Assembly: GCA_037043015.1 (NCBI GenBank)
Contig: CM073322.1
Coordinates: forward strand, 6,459,601-6,523,600
DNA: 64,000 nucleotides
Direction: 5' to 3'
Source of the DNA: Bryum argenteum
Taxonomy: Eukaryota; Streptophyta; Bryopsida; Bryales; Bryaceae
The first letter of the stretch is position 1, and every line of letters starts with the position of its first letter. Under the pieces are notes generated by a model that was given only the letters and a program-made list of their open reading frames with translations, did no database searches and was not told the origin of the DNA. The translations under genes and the position numbers were made by a program. This document shows positions 36,489 to 46,136 of the stretch, one piece after another.

Positions 36489-36852
36489 GATAGATAGATA
36501 GAAAATCCGGTCCCTTTCTAAGGGGCCGGCGTGAATGAAGTGTCCGCTCGTAATGCTAATATCCCGATGGCTACCGGACAAGGGGAAATTGGAACAATAC
36601 TACTTCCCCCTCTCGAGGGTGGACACTATAACCACACTAGTTTCTAGCCTAGTTACTAGTGCCTTGAAGATACTTGACATAGTATCCCCCCAAAGGTCTT
36701 TGAGGTACCCATACAACAAGGTCAAGAGACCCCCCACAATAGTTGGGTGGACTATAGTGGTGAGCACCACGCCGGCATGGGGAATAGAAACCACGACCTC
36801 CTCATTGGGGGCCTAAGCCCTAACCACCAAGCCAAGGCTTGTGGTGCCTTAA
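36489..36852 (-). mobile_element. tRNA-derived SINE, copy 3 (complete, 364 bp)
   Basis: It is flanked by perfect 10-bp direct repeats CATGTTTCTA (36479-36488 and 36853-36862). On the minus strand the 5' end reads like a tRNA-derived Pol III promoter: A box TTGGCTTGGTGGTTAGGG at about 36833-36816 and a degenerate B box GTGGTTTCTATTCC at about 36795-36782, some 30 bp downstream. The 3' end terminates in a short TATC-type simple repeat at the left. This is the best-preserved of three copies in the window (others 478-748 and 2313-4075). It also supplies the empty site for the element at 2344-3751. Confidence 0.88.
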
Positions 36853-38449
36853 CATGTTTCTACCATTATATTCCACCTTTGATGGAAATGGAAACCTTCA
36901 CCTTTGTCGTTTTAGCAAGCTTTGGTAGTGTAAGTCCAAGTTCAAATTGCACAGCGATGCGCGCATCAACTAAGTGAATGCTCTGCTGAAGCTCCTTAGC
37001 AGGTCCAGTCCTAGTCTTGTCCTTATTACATTTAAACATGTTGATTGCAGCAAATTGATGGTAAGTCAACCTAAAGGAATGACAACTGTTAGGTGTAGAT
37101 TCTCAAAATCCAACACTAACGTGAGTATGTAGGAAGTTCCTATCATTCCCTCGTCTTGCAGAGGTTGACTTCAATAGTTTACAAGAACGGTTAAATGATA
37201 GATCATAACCTTCAATTCGCTGAGCTAGTCTAATAAGCTAGTCATTCGATATAGCGAAGCAAAACGTACATTTACTGCTACTGAAAATTCTTAGGCTAAG
37301 ACAATCCTAGCCAATTCTGAACATGAATTTTGAGTCAACAAACGATCGGACATGAGACTAGCAAGAGTCAAACATCAAACAAAATACACAAAAGTAGCGG
37401 TCGCTTCAGGAGAGAGGAAAAAATTCTTGGTATAATCAAAGTAACACCCTTTCCAACTGGACAAGGAGTACATACAAGGCTAGCTCTTAAATAATGTCAG
37501 GTCCGGTCAACTCTACTAGTCAGGTCGCCTACATGTGTCGGGTAGGTCTCTATGTGCTGATACTGAGTTTACTGACACTCTCTAACTCCTCTAACTCATA
37601 CCGGTAGTGAAATTGGACCGGGTATCGACAAGTCTAGACCTAGCTTAAGAGAATATCTGACATAAATGCTATTAATATTGCCCTCCCTCCGAGCTAAGTA
37701 CACCCTTGTGGACTAAGACTAAGGTGCCCGGTTGCGGAAATAATCTACTAGCCGATACTTGTACGGACAATGTAAGCGCACCAAATAGTTGATCATTGGT
37801 AGCGATGAGTTGAAGGTGATCGGTTGGGAGCTAATTAATGATGACGAGGGAAAAACCCTTCAATTGTACCTTGAAGAATGATAGGAAGATCAGTCATGAT
37901 GATTGATTGTGTCCTAAAGTGGAATGTTCTCTAAGGTTGAGTGACGTACAAGACTAGTCTTGTACAGTGGTGGCTCATCTTCATCCGACGAGAGTGGTAT
38001 GTACGATTGTAATTGGAGCTATAAAGTGCAAAATTGGTGCTCTGAACTCATAGGTCGAAGTCAGTGGAGCTCCTTTTCTACAAGGAAATTGATCGGATTG
38101 GCATGGCGAGTATCGGTTGCAGGTGGGGTGGTCGGGTTGTTCATGATCTGAAAGGAAAGAAAGTCATCATGTAGGTTAAACATATTAGTGAATAATAGAG
38201 ATTCTTGCTGCATACGGCAAAGTGTCTCAGTTGATAGGCCTGTATTTATCTTTGGCTCGGATAACATAGGTGTCGGGCTTAGAGTCGGTGATGTGGCAAG
38301 GTTGGTTGCAGTTGGTCCTGATGAGGCATCACTTGGTGAGGTGCTGCTAAGAATGTTGGATTTTGAACCCATGGTAATTGGTAAGCTTTTTCTCAATCAA
38401 TTTCTATTGAATCATTTGTATCCATCATTAAATTTCTTACTCAAGCGCC

Positions 38450-39350
38450 ATGACCGATGGCATAGACGACCGCTTTGTAGATAAGCAATATTATGAGTGG
38501 TTCAAAGAGTACCTACATATTCGCCATCTCGTATTGAAGTATATCAATCCTGTTAACAAGGTAATGCAATTGCCTATTCTATTTCTGTAGCTATATTCTA
38601 TATTTTCAATGCTCAGATTGAGCACACAAGTGCTGGAGATTGGAGCAGGATCCTCCATACTAACAGAAGACATGTATAGAGATGACATCACGCACATCAA
38701 TTGGTGTTGATTGTATGCAGGAGCAATTTCCTTATCTAACAACTCTTGATCAATCAATTCCTCATTTAGTCACTTCTGCGTAAGTGAACAAAGCAACGAG
38801 ACTAACTAAGAAAAACTCTATCAAGTATGATCGTCTCTGAAGCCAAAGCCGACATGCTGAACTTGCCATTTGATGATGAAAACTTCGACGTTGCGATCGA
38901 AAAAGCCGCCATGGTTAGACCCTCTACTCACACGCCAATTGCGTTTACTTTATTGCACTCTCCTAATGGTTTCATAGTTACTTTGTGATCCTCACATAAA
39001 AACACACAAAGAAGATAACAAAATTTAAGAAATTGCAGTATATGAAGATAGTATTCTGTACTTCAATATAAAGAAATGACATTGTATTTGGGGACGAAGA
39101 TTGATAGGTTATTGACCTTGGTGGCATAGGGATTTTTTTGTCGACAGTGGTGACCCATGGAACCGAGAGCCCAAATATGGCAACTGTGTGCATACCATAC
39201 TTTATGACAACCCCTCTAAATAATGACTGCAAGAACATGGACATACAGGGAAGCATAGCAATCATCCGGGAAGTCGCAGTATTGCCGAAGGTATGCACCA
39301 CGACTGGATCCTCCTCGAAAGTACCATCTCCGTTACTTCGCACTCATTAG
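38450..39350 (+). pseudogene. Degenerate class I SAM methyltransferase (EEF1AKMT4/METTL13-like)
   Basis: Exon-like pieces appear in the right order for this family. 38450-38560 encodes a QYYEWFKEYLHIRHLVLKYI segment. 38614-38690 encodes VLEIGAGSSILTEDMY, the SAM-binding motif I. 38697-38760 encodes IGVDCMQEQF. 38836-38914 encodes ADMLNLPFDDENFDVAIEKA, motifs II-III. 39140-39223 encodes VDSGDPWNREPKYGN. The pieces do not fit together: the phases across the first putative intron disagree, motif I and the following IGVDC segment are one base out of frame, and the last piece runs into a stop. No conserved C-terminal half could be found. I therefore read it as a decayed gene or partial gene copy. 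An unusual but functional splice form cannot be excluded. Confidence 0.6.
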
Positions 39351-40848
39351 AGTTTTACAGGAATGCAAGTATCAACATATATATATATATATCACTCCTT
39401 TTGTTTGTTTTCTCAAGCTTAGCATGTACAAAGAATTTGCTATGCTTTCATCCTCTTTCTTTGCTATACACAAGGACTGCACTTATTTTAGGTCATTTTG
39501 GTTCGAAAGAGTTTACGCAATGAACACATTGATTAATCAACATGATTCAAAGAACTCAATGGCTGCTACGGGATTAAAGTGACAATCTTCAGCTCATGCA
39601 GGAAGCTTTCGTGTTGCCACCGTGGGTGGGTCTCTCCTTGATTCCAAAGCTTGGAATGCGGGAATACGTGCAAATCAACGTGGAGAGTAATTGTTTTAGA
39701 CTTTCACCAGTATTCTTCTTTTGAGTTTGCAATTTAGGCAGTTGTATGGTTATGTGTTTAATGATTGGTGGTGTTTATCGTGTAGAACAACAAGCCTTGA
39801 CTTGCACCTTCTGCTAAAGTTTGTAGGCAATAAGATTCTAATGAAGAAAAATGGTGCTCAACTAACTGATATGGACAATGTTGTAAGCTTAATTGGAGGG
39901 TTTGCTACCGCTACTATTGGCATACTCAAGAAAACATATAATATTCCTTCCACAACAACAAGATGTCTTCTTTATTCCTTGTATGACAGAAGCAGCAATG
40001 GCGATCCCTTAGCGAATGAAGAGAGTGCACAAATATTCAATGTCGAAGTTGGCCAGGTTTGAAGCGCAGAGGATGGCGGATGAAGAGAAGAAGCAACTAA
40101 ACACTCTTTCTGATGAACAACTTACAATGGAGTGATCCAACAAATGTAATGCAGACTTCTAGGTATAGATAGACAGAGACATACTAGATATGTACATTTT
40201 TCACAAAATGTACATTTTTGAACATATATCATAAAAATTCCTTAATTATATTGTGACTAAATTTTCCAACTCTAAATGTGAAGTAGATGATTTATGAGGA
40301 AAGTGTCTTAAGCCCTGAACTCATGGTGTTTTGACACATGGCATGCACCTTTAAACTTACCTTTTTACCTTCATAATCTTACCTAGGTAACTTCATATAG
40401 TTTACCTCGCACATGACAATCGTTGCCATGTGCTAGTCACATGGAGCACATTACAAAACTTGAATTTGTACACTTGCATTATGCATTAAGTTTGCCATGT
40501 GGTCCACATCACAAAACACCCCTCTTTCTAGTAGTGGGAGGAGCGTTGTCGTCGACTATATCGGGGTTCCCCTTGTGTTGCTCATCCTCGTTATTTGTTT
40601 ATTTGTCCTTACCATCGTCGGCGTCTATGGAAATGACTTCATTGTCACTCATTAGGATATACACCCAAGGTTGTGAACCGATGGCAATAGTTAAGTCTTC
40701 TCTTATTTTTTGTCCTCGTAGGAGTATTTTAAGTTCAAATAGAGTTTTTGGATCTTGTCAAGTTGTTATGGTAGATGACGTTTTGTGTGCGATTTTGCTG
40801 AGGTGTTGTGGTCAATAGCAAGATGCGTTGGCGAGCTACCAGTTATAG
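39351..40848. other. Region with unrecognised open frames downstream of the methyltransferase remnant
   Basis: A stretch at about 39590-39690 reads on the plus strand as FVLPPWVGLSLIPKLGMREY, which looks protein-like. The frame 39721-40062 (113 codons) is also Met-started with a reasonable composition. Neither matches a family I know, and they are not in one frame. They could be further exons of a decayed gene. The rest is AT-rich. Confidence 0.3.
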
Positions 40849-41463
40849 CTAGTGCTTCATGATGCGCAGTTTGTCGACTTGTTTGTTGCAAATCTTCAGC
40901 TTCTTCGAGAGTTCCTTGTTAATTTTGACTATAGACAAGATGAGTTCATTAGCCTTCTTGAATTTTTTCTTAGGAGCCAGTAATGTCGAGTGGTTGATTT
41001 CCGTCTTCTGTCCACTGCTGCTCAATTGTGCTTCCATGCTCTTCACCCAAGCGCGTGTGTTGTCCACCTCCTGTTGACAAAGATGAAGGGCAGTAGTCGT
41101 CTTGGCAAGGGTCGACTAGATCTGCTCATTCTTATTCTGTACAGTATCCCTTTGGGTAAGTGCGACATCGAGGTAGAAATCAGTTGTATGCACGCTGTGA
41201 TGCGAGGACTCCGCCCCCTTCTTGAAGAGTGCTCTGCATTTGTGCAGCCAACCGGATGTCGTCAAAGATGTCCTTCTGGGTGCGTGTAGCGACTTTTTGA
41301 GTCGAGTCAAGTTAAAACTTGGAGTGAGGTGTGACAATCTTGCCATGCTGCAACTTGTATTTGTAGAGAGTCGGGTGTGAGTGGCGTTCGAGGTGACGGT
41401 GTCTGTTCTTGGCGAGTTGAAGATTGTTCTGGGAACCGATGTAAAAATTGGAGCGGGTGGCAT
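40849..41463 (-). pseudogene. Coiled-coil-like ORF with one in-frame TAG
   Basis: Two minus-strand frames, 41463-41116 and 41067-40849, are the same reading frame separated by a single TAG (41118-41116) and 16 further open codons. Together they make about 205 codons. The C-terminal half is rich in Lys/Glu/Leu with heptad-like spacing (ANELILSIVKINKELSKKLK) and is likely coiled-coil. The function is unrecognised. The change CAG to TAG would explain the break, so I call it a pseudogene; a chance frame is the alternative. Confidence 0.35.
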
Positions 41464-42401
41464 AAACTCAAGTGGCGGCTCAAGACCATTAGGAGAGTTG
41501 AGGTCAAATTTGTCATCTAGAGTGCTCCAACTGCTTCGTAGGTAGAACAGTCAGGGATGTTGCTGATGAGCGGACAAAATGGGTTGGGCTCGATATTGGT
41601 ATGACTACCGTGTTAGTAATCGTCAATTATAGTCTACGTGGCAAAAAGTGTTGTTATACTATTGATGTATGTCAATGCGTTCAAATTATAATCTCAGCCC
41701 AAAGAACTAGTTAGCTCATTAACTCCTAAGATCCTTGGGTGTTTTTGAAAGCTTAAAACCTCAAAACCCCAATCTTCTACCTCTATGCACTTCAAGAGGT
41801 GCGAAACGATTTATTTTTTCTTTTTTTAACTTTCAACTGTAAGATCTTGTACCTAAGACTATTTTTAGTATCTTATTTAAAAGTTGACAAATGGATGTTT
41901 ACCATTTGAGAGATCATAACATCCAAAGTTTGTCTACTAAGTTCTTTTGGGCATTGTTGAGATTATTTTTGACACTTTTGGAGGCTGCTATCGTAAGATT
42001 GGTACTCTTTTATGACTTGGGGCCCCTTGAAACTTAAGTAGTGCTTTTGTATAAAGATACTTTCAAAAAAGAAATTCAAAAGATTCTAAATTTAAACCGC
42101 CCCAGTTTGGCTCGCAAACCAAGAATTGTCGTGGAAGATTCAAAAATTAATATCTGGCTTTACAGACTTCACGACATAGTCTTAACAATACATGGAGAAG
42201 CTAATAAAATCTTGGGCAAAAATATTACTTTTGACCTATTCATCTAGGCTTCCCAAAATAGCAAAAGCCCCATTTGGTCCTCTTGGATCTTTAGGGATTA
42301 AAAATAACACTGCCGTATGAATGCATAGGCAAGAGTGTTTGATCATAGGTCTTATCCCTTTAGTGCCATCATTACATAAAGCCGAGTGCAAATGGGACTT
42401 A

Positions 42402-42893
42402 TGAGACACTTTACATTGGGAATGTCCGCAAGCCATTTCACTCACATTTTGAGCCTAATTGGCTCAATAGACCGCTTGGAGAACACATTAAACAATTAGT
42501 AAAGTGGAGGCCATTTCCCCCATGTGTAAAGTCCTTAAGACCAATCCATACAAGAAAAAGCAAGGCAGTGTGGCCAATTCGTATAATTAGCTACATTCTA
42601 TGCTTTTTATTAGTTCACAATCAAGTACTTTAGTGAAATAATAATTTTGTAATGAAATCAAGCAATGGCCTCTAGGTCATGATATGGCCTTCCATTCTTG
42701 TATCTCCCAACTTTGGAGCACGGACCGTGTCATAACTTGTCTCCCATCCATTATGGTATACTTTTAGAAATTTGGCCTTGACTCCCCATGTTAAGCCCTT
42801 TCAGACCAATTTCAAGAAGTGGACCAACCATAAGAGAGCATTTTGTCATGAATTGGCACCATTAATGGCTTGGCCCCTCGTGTAAAACAGCCC
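42402..42893. mobile_element. MITE-like termini of the TTTACAC type
   Basis: 42402-42534 is bounded by TTA on both sides. It has ends TGAGACACTTTACAT and (complement of right) GGACTTTACACATGG, a weak inverted repeat. A separate end reading (complement) GGGCTGTTTTACACGAGG stops at 42893 before TTA, and its partner was not found. These look like eroded members of the window's main MITE group. Confidence 0.35.
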
Positions 42894-43360
42894 TTATTAT
42901 CGCTCACTACGATCTAATACGTAATAGTTCCCATTTTAAATTTCTATGAACTCACAACAAATTATTCAAGGTGCCATTTCAACCTTTAAACACCCAAATG
43001 TTGAAAAACGACATTTTGCATGAAAGGTAGACACTTTGAACAACCATAACTACTTTATATGCAGTCTGATTTTGACATGGGTAGTTTCCCCAATGAAGTC
43101 TAGTTTGTGTGGTAAAAATTGCAAAACCATACAAGAAAGTACGAATTTAGTGAAGGCAACTCTTATTTTTATGTTTTCAAACATGCCGCATGTTTTACTA
43201 TTGCAAGCCAATCCAATGTAGTATTTCATCATATACTTTTACATAATTATGATCTTAAGATGGGATCCAACAACTTCGTAACTAGGATAATTTTGATATT
43301 GGATCTGCAATGATGTTTCTATACTGAAAAAAAGAGAAGATATAAGGATTAAGTACACTT

Positions 43361-43943
43361 TTTTTTTTTTTTTTTTTGACACATACGACCTCGAGATTGA
43401 GAGTCGCAGCAATGGACTGACTCTGACTCTAACCCATGCGACCGGTTTGTTTTTCCGGAATTACAAGCATGGACATCCCATCGGGGTGCAAGTGAAGGTT
43501 GATCGAATGGCATCTTTGCCTCCACAGAGGATCGATCTTGTGACCTCGTGGGTTCAACCATAAGCACCTACCACCTGCATCCGTCTTACGGGTAGTTTAT
43601 AAGGTCATTTCGGACCCGATTATGGTAGAGCAGCCAAAAATGGCGCAGTGCCGAAAATGGAGCCCTAGTAATCTTCACTGTCACGTACATAATAGCTTCT
43701 CCATACAACAGTACCATGTACACACTGCGAAGATTATAGGGCGTCACTTTAGGGCACCATTTTAGGAACACCTATATTTCCATCTTTGAAAATTCATTAC
43801 TTACTGTAGAAGAGTCGAAAAATGATGATTCCACTTGCTCTAGTTTTCTACTAATTTTCCACATGCACAAAAATTGCTTGCACTGGCAACATTTCTGTAG
43901 ATTTTCTGTGCTGAAAATTGCGCCATTATAGGACACCTTACCA
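43361..43943 (-). mobile_element. Chimeric retrocopy: repeat block R joined to a tRNA-type SINE, poly(A)-tailed
   Basis: The 583-bp insert is flanked by the 11-bp direct repeat TAAGTACACTT (43350-43360 and 43944-43954). It ends on the minus strand in 17 A residues (T run at 43361-43377), so it is a retroposed RNA. Its 5' part (43943-43628, minus strand) is nearly identical to the block at 24058-24390. Its 3' part (about 43620-43378) reads on the minus strand like a tRNA-derived SINE, with an A-box-like GGTGGTAGGTGC and a B-box-like AGATCGATCCTC. The junction is near 43626. Mobilisation by a LINE-type machinery in trans is inference from poly(A) and the duplication. Confidence 0.8.
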
Positions 43944-44202
43944 TAAGTACACTTATGAACTCAACTTCCACAACTTCTAGTTTACGTTTAATTCCAAAAT
44001 TAATGATTCCAATTAATTCCAATCTCCTACCCCACTTTACACTTCTTCTTCCAAAACTGCCACTCCCGAATGAGCTTGCCGATTCGTGCGGTTATCGAGC
44101 CTCCTACCGCAGGAGTGTGCTCGAAAGAGAAAGGCCTGTGCTCGAGGATTCAGAAGTGGATACGCAGGCTGCATTTGAGGAATTGCAAGGGTTCCCTTGG
44201 CG

Positions 44203-45926
44203 ATGGCGCCTTTACGGGCATTGCTGGCTTCGGCCCTCACGTTTGAATTGCCCTTTGCCGCCAATTCGGGTCCATTCCCCGTCACTGTCAATCACTCCCA
44301 TTCTCGGCGCCATAGCTTAGCTCCAATTCGCGTTGTGTCTTCTCACCAGGTAATCACTTGCATTTGAAATTTGAACTCCGCGTTAGGCAAGCAATTTTCT
44401 CTTATTCCAGCAATTGGAGCATTTTCTAATGTCTGTGCGTCCTCGTTCGGATTATTGTAACTTGAGTCCTTTTGCTTGAGCAATGTCGATTGTAGAGCCT
44501 TTTGTGTCTTCCACCAGGCACTCACTTGCATTTGAAAATCTAAACTCGCTTCAGGTAATTGCCCTTATTCCAGCAATGGAACTCAAATTGGAGCGTTTTG
44601 ACATTTCTGAACTCATTCTGAAGAGGCTCTTGTTGTAACTTGAGTCCTCTTGCTTGAGCAATGTTGATTCGTAGAGCCTGTTTAGAAAGAGATATTGAAT
44701 CAGATTCGCAGCTGATTGTGGACAACTGTGAGTAGCGAACAGACGTGGACGCGACGACATCACGAGACACTACTTCGAAATTGGCGTCAGTACTTGTCGC
44801 TGGAGCTTGTGCCTTAGCTATTGGTTGCTCTACTCCGCACTGTAATCGCGCTACTGCCGTTCTCTTGATATTTGGAAAACGTTGGAGATTAAGATAGTAA
44901 CTGTTTGGAAAGTTCGTGTAGTGAAGTATTAACAGTAATCTAATCGTTAGAATCTGGTGGGATGGACGATGAGTGTGGCGAAACAAGTTCTAGAAGGCTC
45001 TCAAGAATCAAGATGATTTTGATTACAGGCACCAATTTCATTCTATCAGTTATGTATTTCTTGAGCCTTTTTTATGCGCAGTGGCAGCAGCGTACGCAGC
45101 GGAAGGAGTAACTGACGAAGCTAGTACAAATTTTCAGAGGAGTTGTGTTGGTTGCCACGCAGGTGGTGGCAACATACTGCAACCAGTACGTCTTAACTTC
45201 TTTGCAAGGAGAAGAAGATTGTCTTATAATGTGTAGAAATTAGATTTTGTTCTCACGACATGTTCTCAAGTGAGTACTTGCATGTGATTCTAGCTGATGC
45301 AGATCTTGGCAAATTCAGAATCCTATCTAGCTTATGACATTTTTTGGTGCGTTGGCTTTTTTTTGAATCAGAATGCTACACTTTTTGCCAAGGATCTGGA
45401 TAGGTAAACTTGCCGTGAGAAGCGATTGTCTTTCAGGACAAAGTTGACTCTTACATCGTGAAATTCATGAATTTGATGTTGGTGAGAGGTTCTTATGCTC
45501 TGGTGCATAATTCCAATTGTCTTACACCAATTTGGCCGGAAGCGCAATTTCACATTCTATATTACAGAAAACTAATAGAGTTTTTCCACGACTCGCCAGG
45601 AATGGGATGGCCAACCCAGACGAAATATTTCAAATTACGTACTTTGGAAAGGGGCGAATGCCTGTAAGTTACTACTCCATCTATACCTCTAAAAGCTACC
45701 AGATTAGAGCCTTTCATTGTGTCAGGGATAGTGGTTCGAGTTTCATTTCAGGCTGCTTTGGGATAGCTATCTGACAGTGACTATGTGGGCACTACTGTAG
45801 GGATATGGCGAGAAATGCACACCCCGGGGGCAGTGCACATTCGGGCCACGACTGAGTGACTCAGACATTCGAGCACTGGCTGAGTTCGTAAGACTGCAAG
45901 CTGATCAAGGGTGGGCAGCCAAATAA
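44203..45926 (+). CDS. Cytochrome c6A, plastid thylakoid-lumen c-type cytochrome
   Basis: Six exons join in phase (44203-44349, 44736-44823, 45082-45185, 45372-45403, 45600-45663, 45801-45926) to give about 186 residues. The start MAPLRALLASALTF is rich in Ser, Ala and Arg like a chloroplast transit peptide. A hydrophobic stretch ending VAAAYA precedes the mature protein, as in lumen targeting. The haem-binding CVGCH lies at 45144-45158. ITYFGKGRMP contains the likely Met ligand. GEKCTPRGQCTFGPRL carries the Cys pair of the loop insertion that distinguishes c6A from ordinary c6. The C-terminus AEFVRLQADQGW is conserved. The haem protein's low potential argues for a redox or sensing role and against carrying bulk photosynthetic electrons (family knowledge). 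Exon 2 uses a weak GTTGCT donor and is the least certain; the other joins are clear. The gene is convergent with 46137-48053. Confidence 0.9.
44333..44680 (+). repeat. Tandem duplication across the exon 1/intron 1 border of the cytochrome gene
   Basis: Copies at 44333-44500 and 44502-44680 share TTGTGTCTTC, CACCAG, CACTTGCATTTGAAA, CTTATTCCAGCAAT, TGTAACTTGAGTCC and GCTTGAGCAATG in order. The first copy contains the real end of exon 1 and its GT donor. In the second copy the matching position reads GC, so the extra donor is lost and the duplicate is absorbed in the intron. Confidence 0.8.
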
Positions 45927-46136
45927 GGACAACCTGTTTTCCAGGGACTTAGCAGTCAAAGCTACCTCCTCAACCCATTTTTCATAGCTGTTCTTGTGTA
46001 GATCGTTGCACGTTCTCGTGACTGTGAGCACAAGAAATCTCAAGTCTGTGCACAATATGTCAATCTTTTTGCTTTATTGAGGTAATTCGTAAGCAAGCCT
46101 TGTTCTTTATGCCACGAGATTGTGAGCAATTCTAGG

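Noticed and set aside
36780-36850. tRNA gene on the minus strand
   Set aside because: A and B boxes are recognisable but the B box is degenerate and no cloverleaf 3' half follows. Direct repeats at both ends identify it as the head of a SINE.
43586-43771. Short protein shared by 23869-24201 and 43586-43771 on the minus strand
   Set aside because: Similarity comes from the duplicated repeat block; the DNA is alike outside any frame, and no domain is visible.
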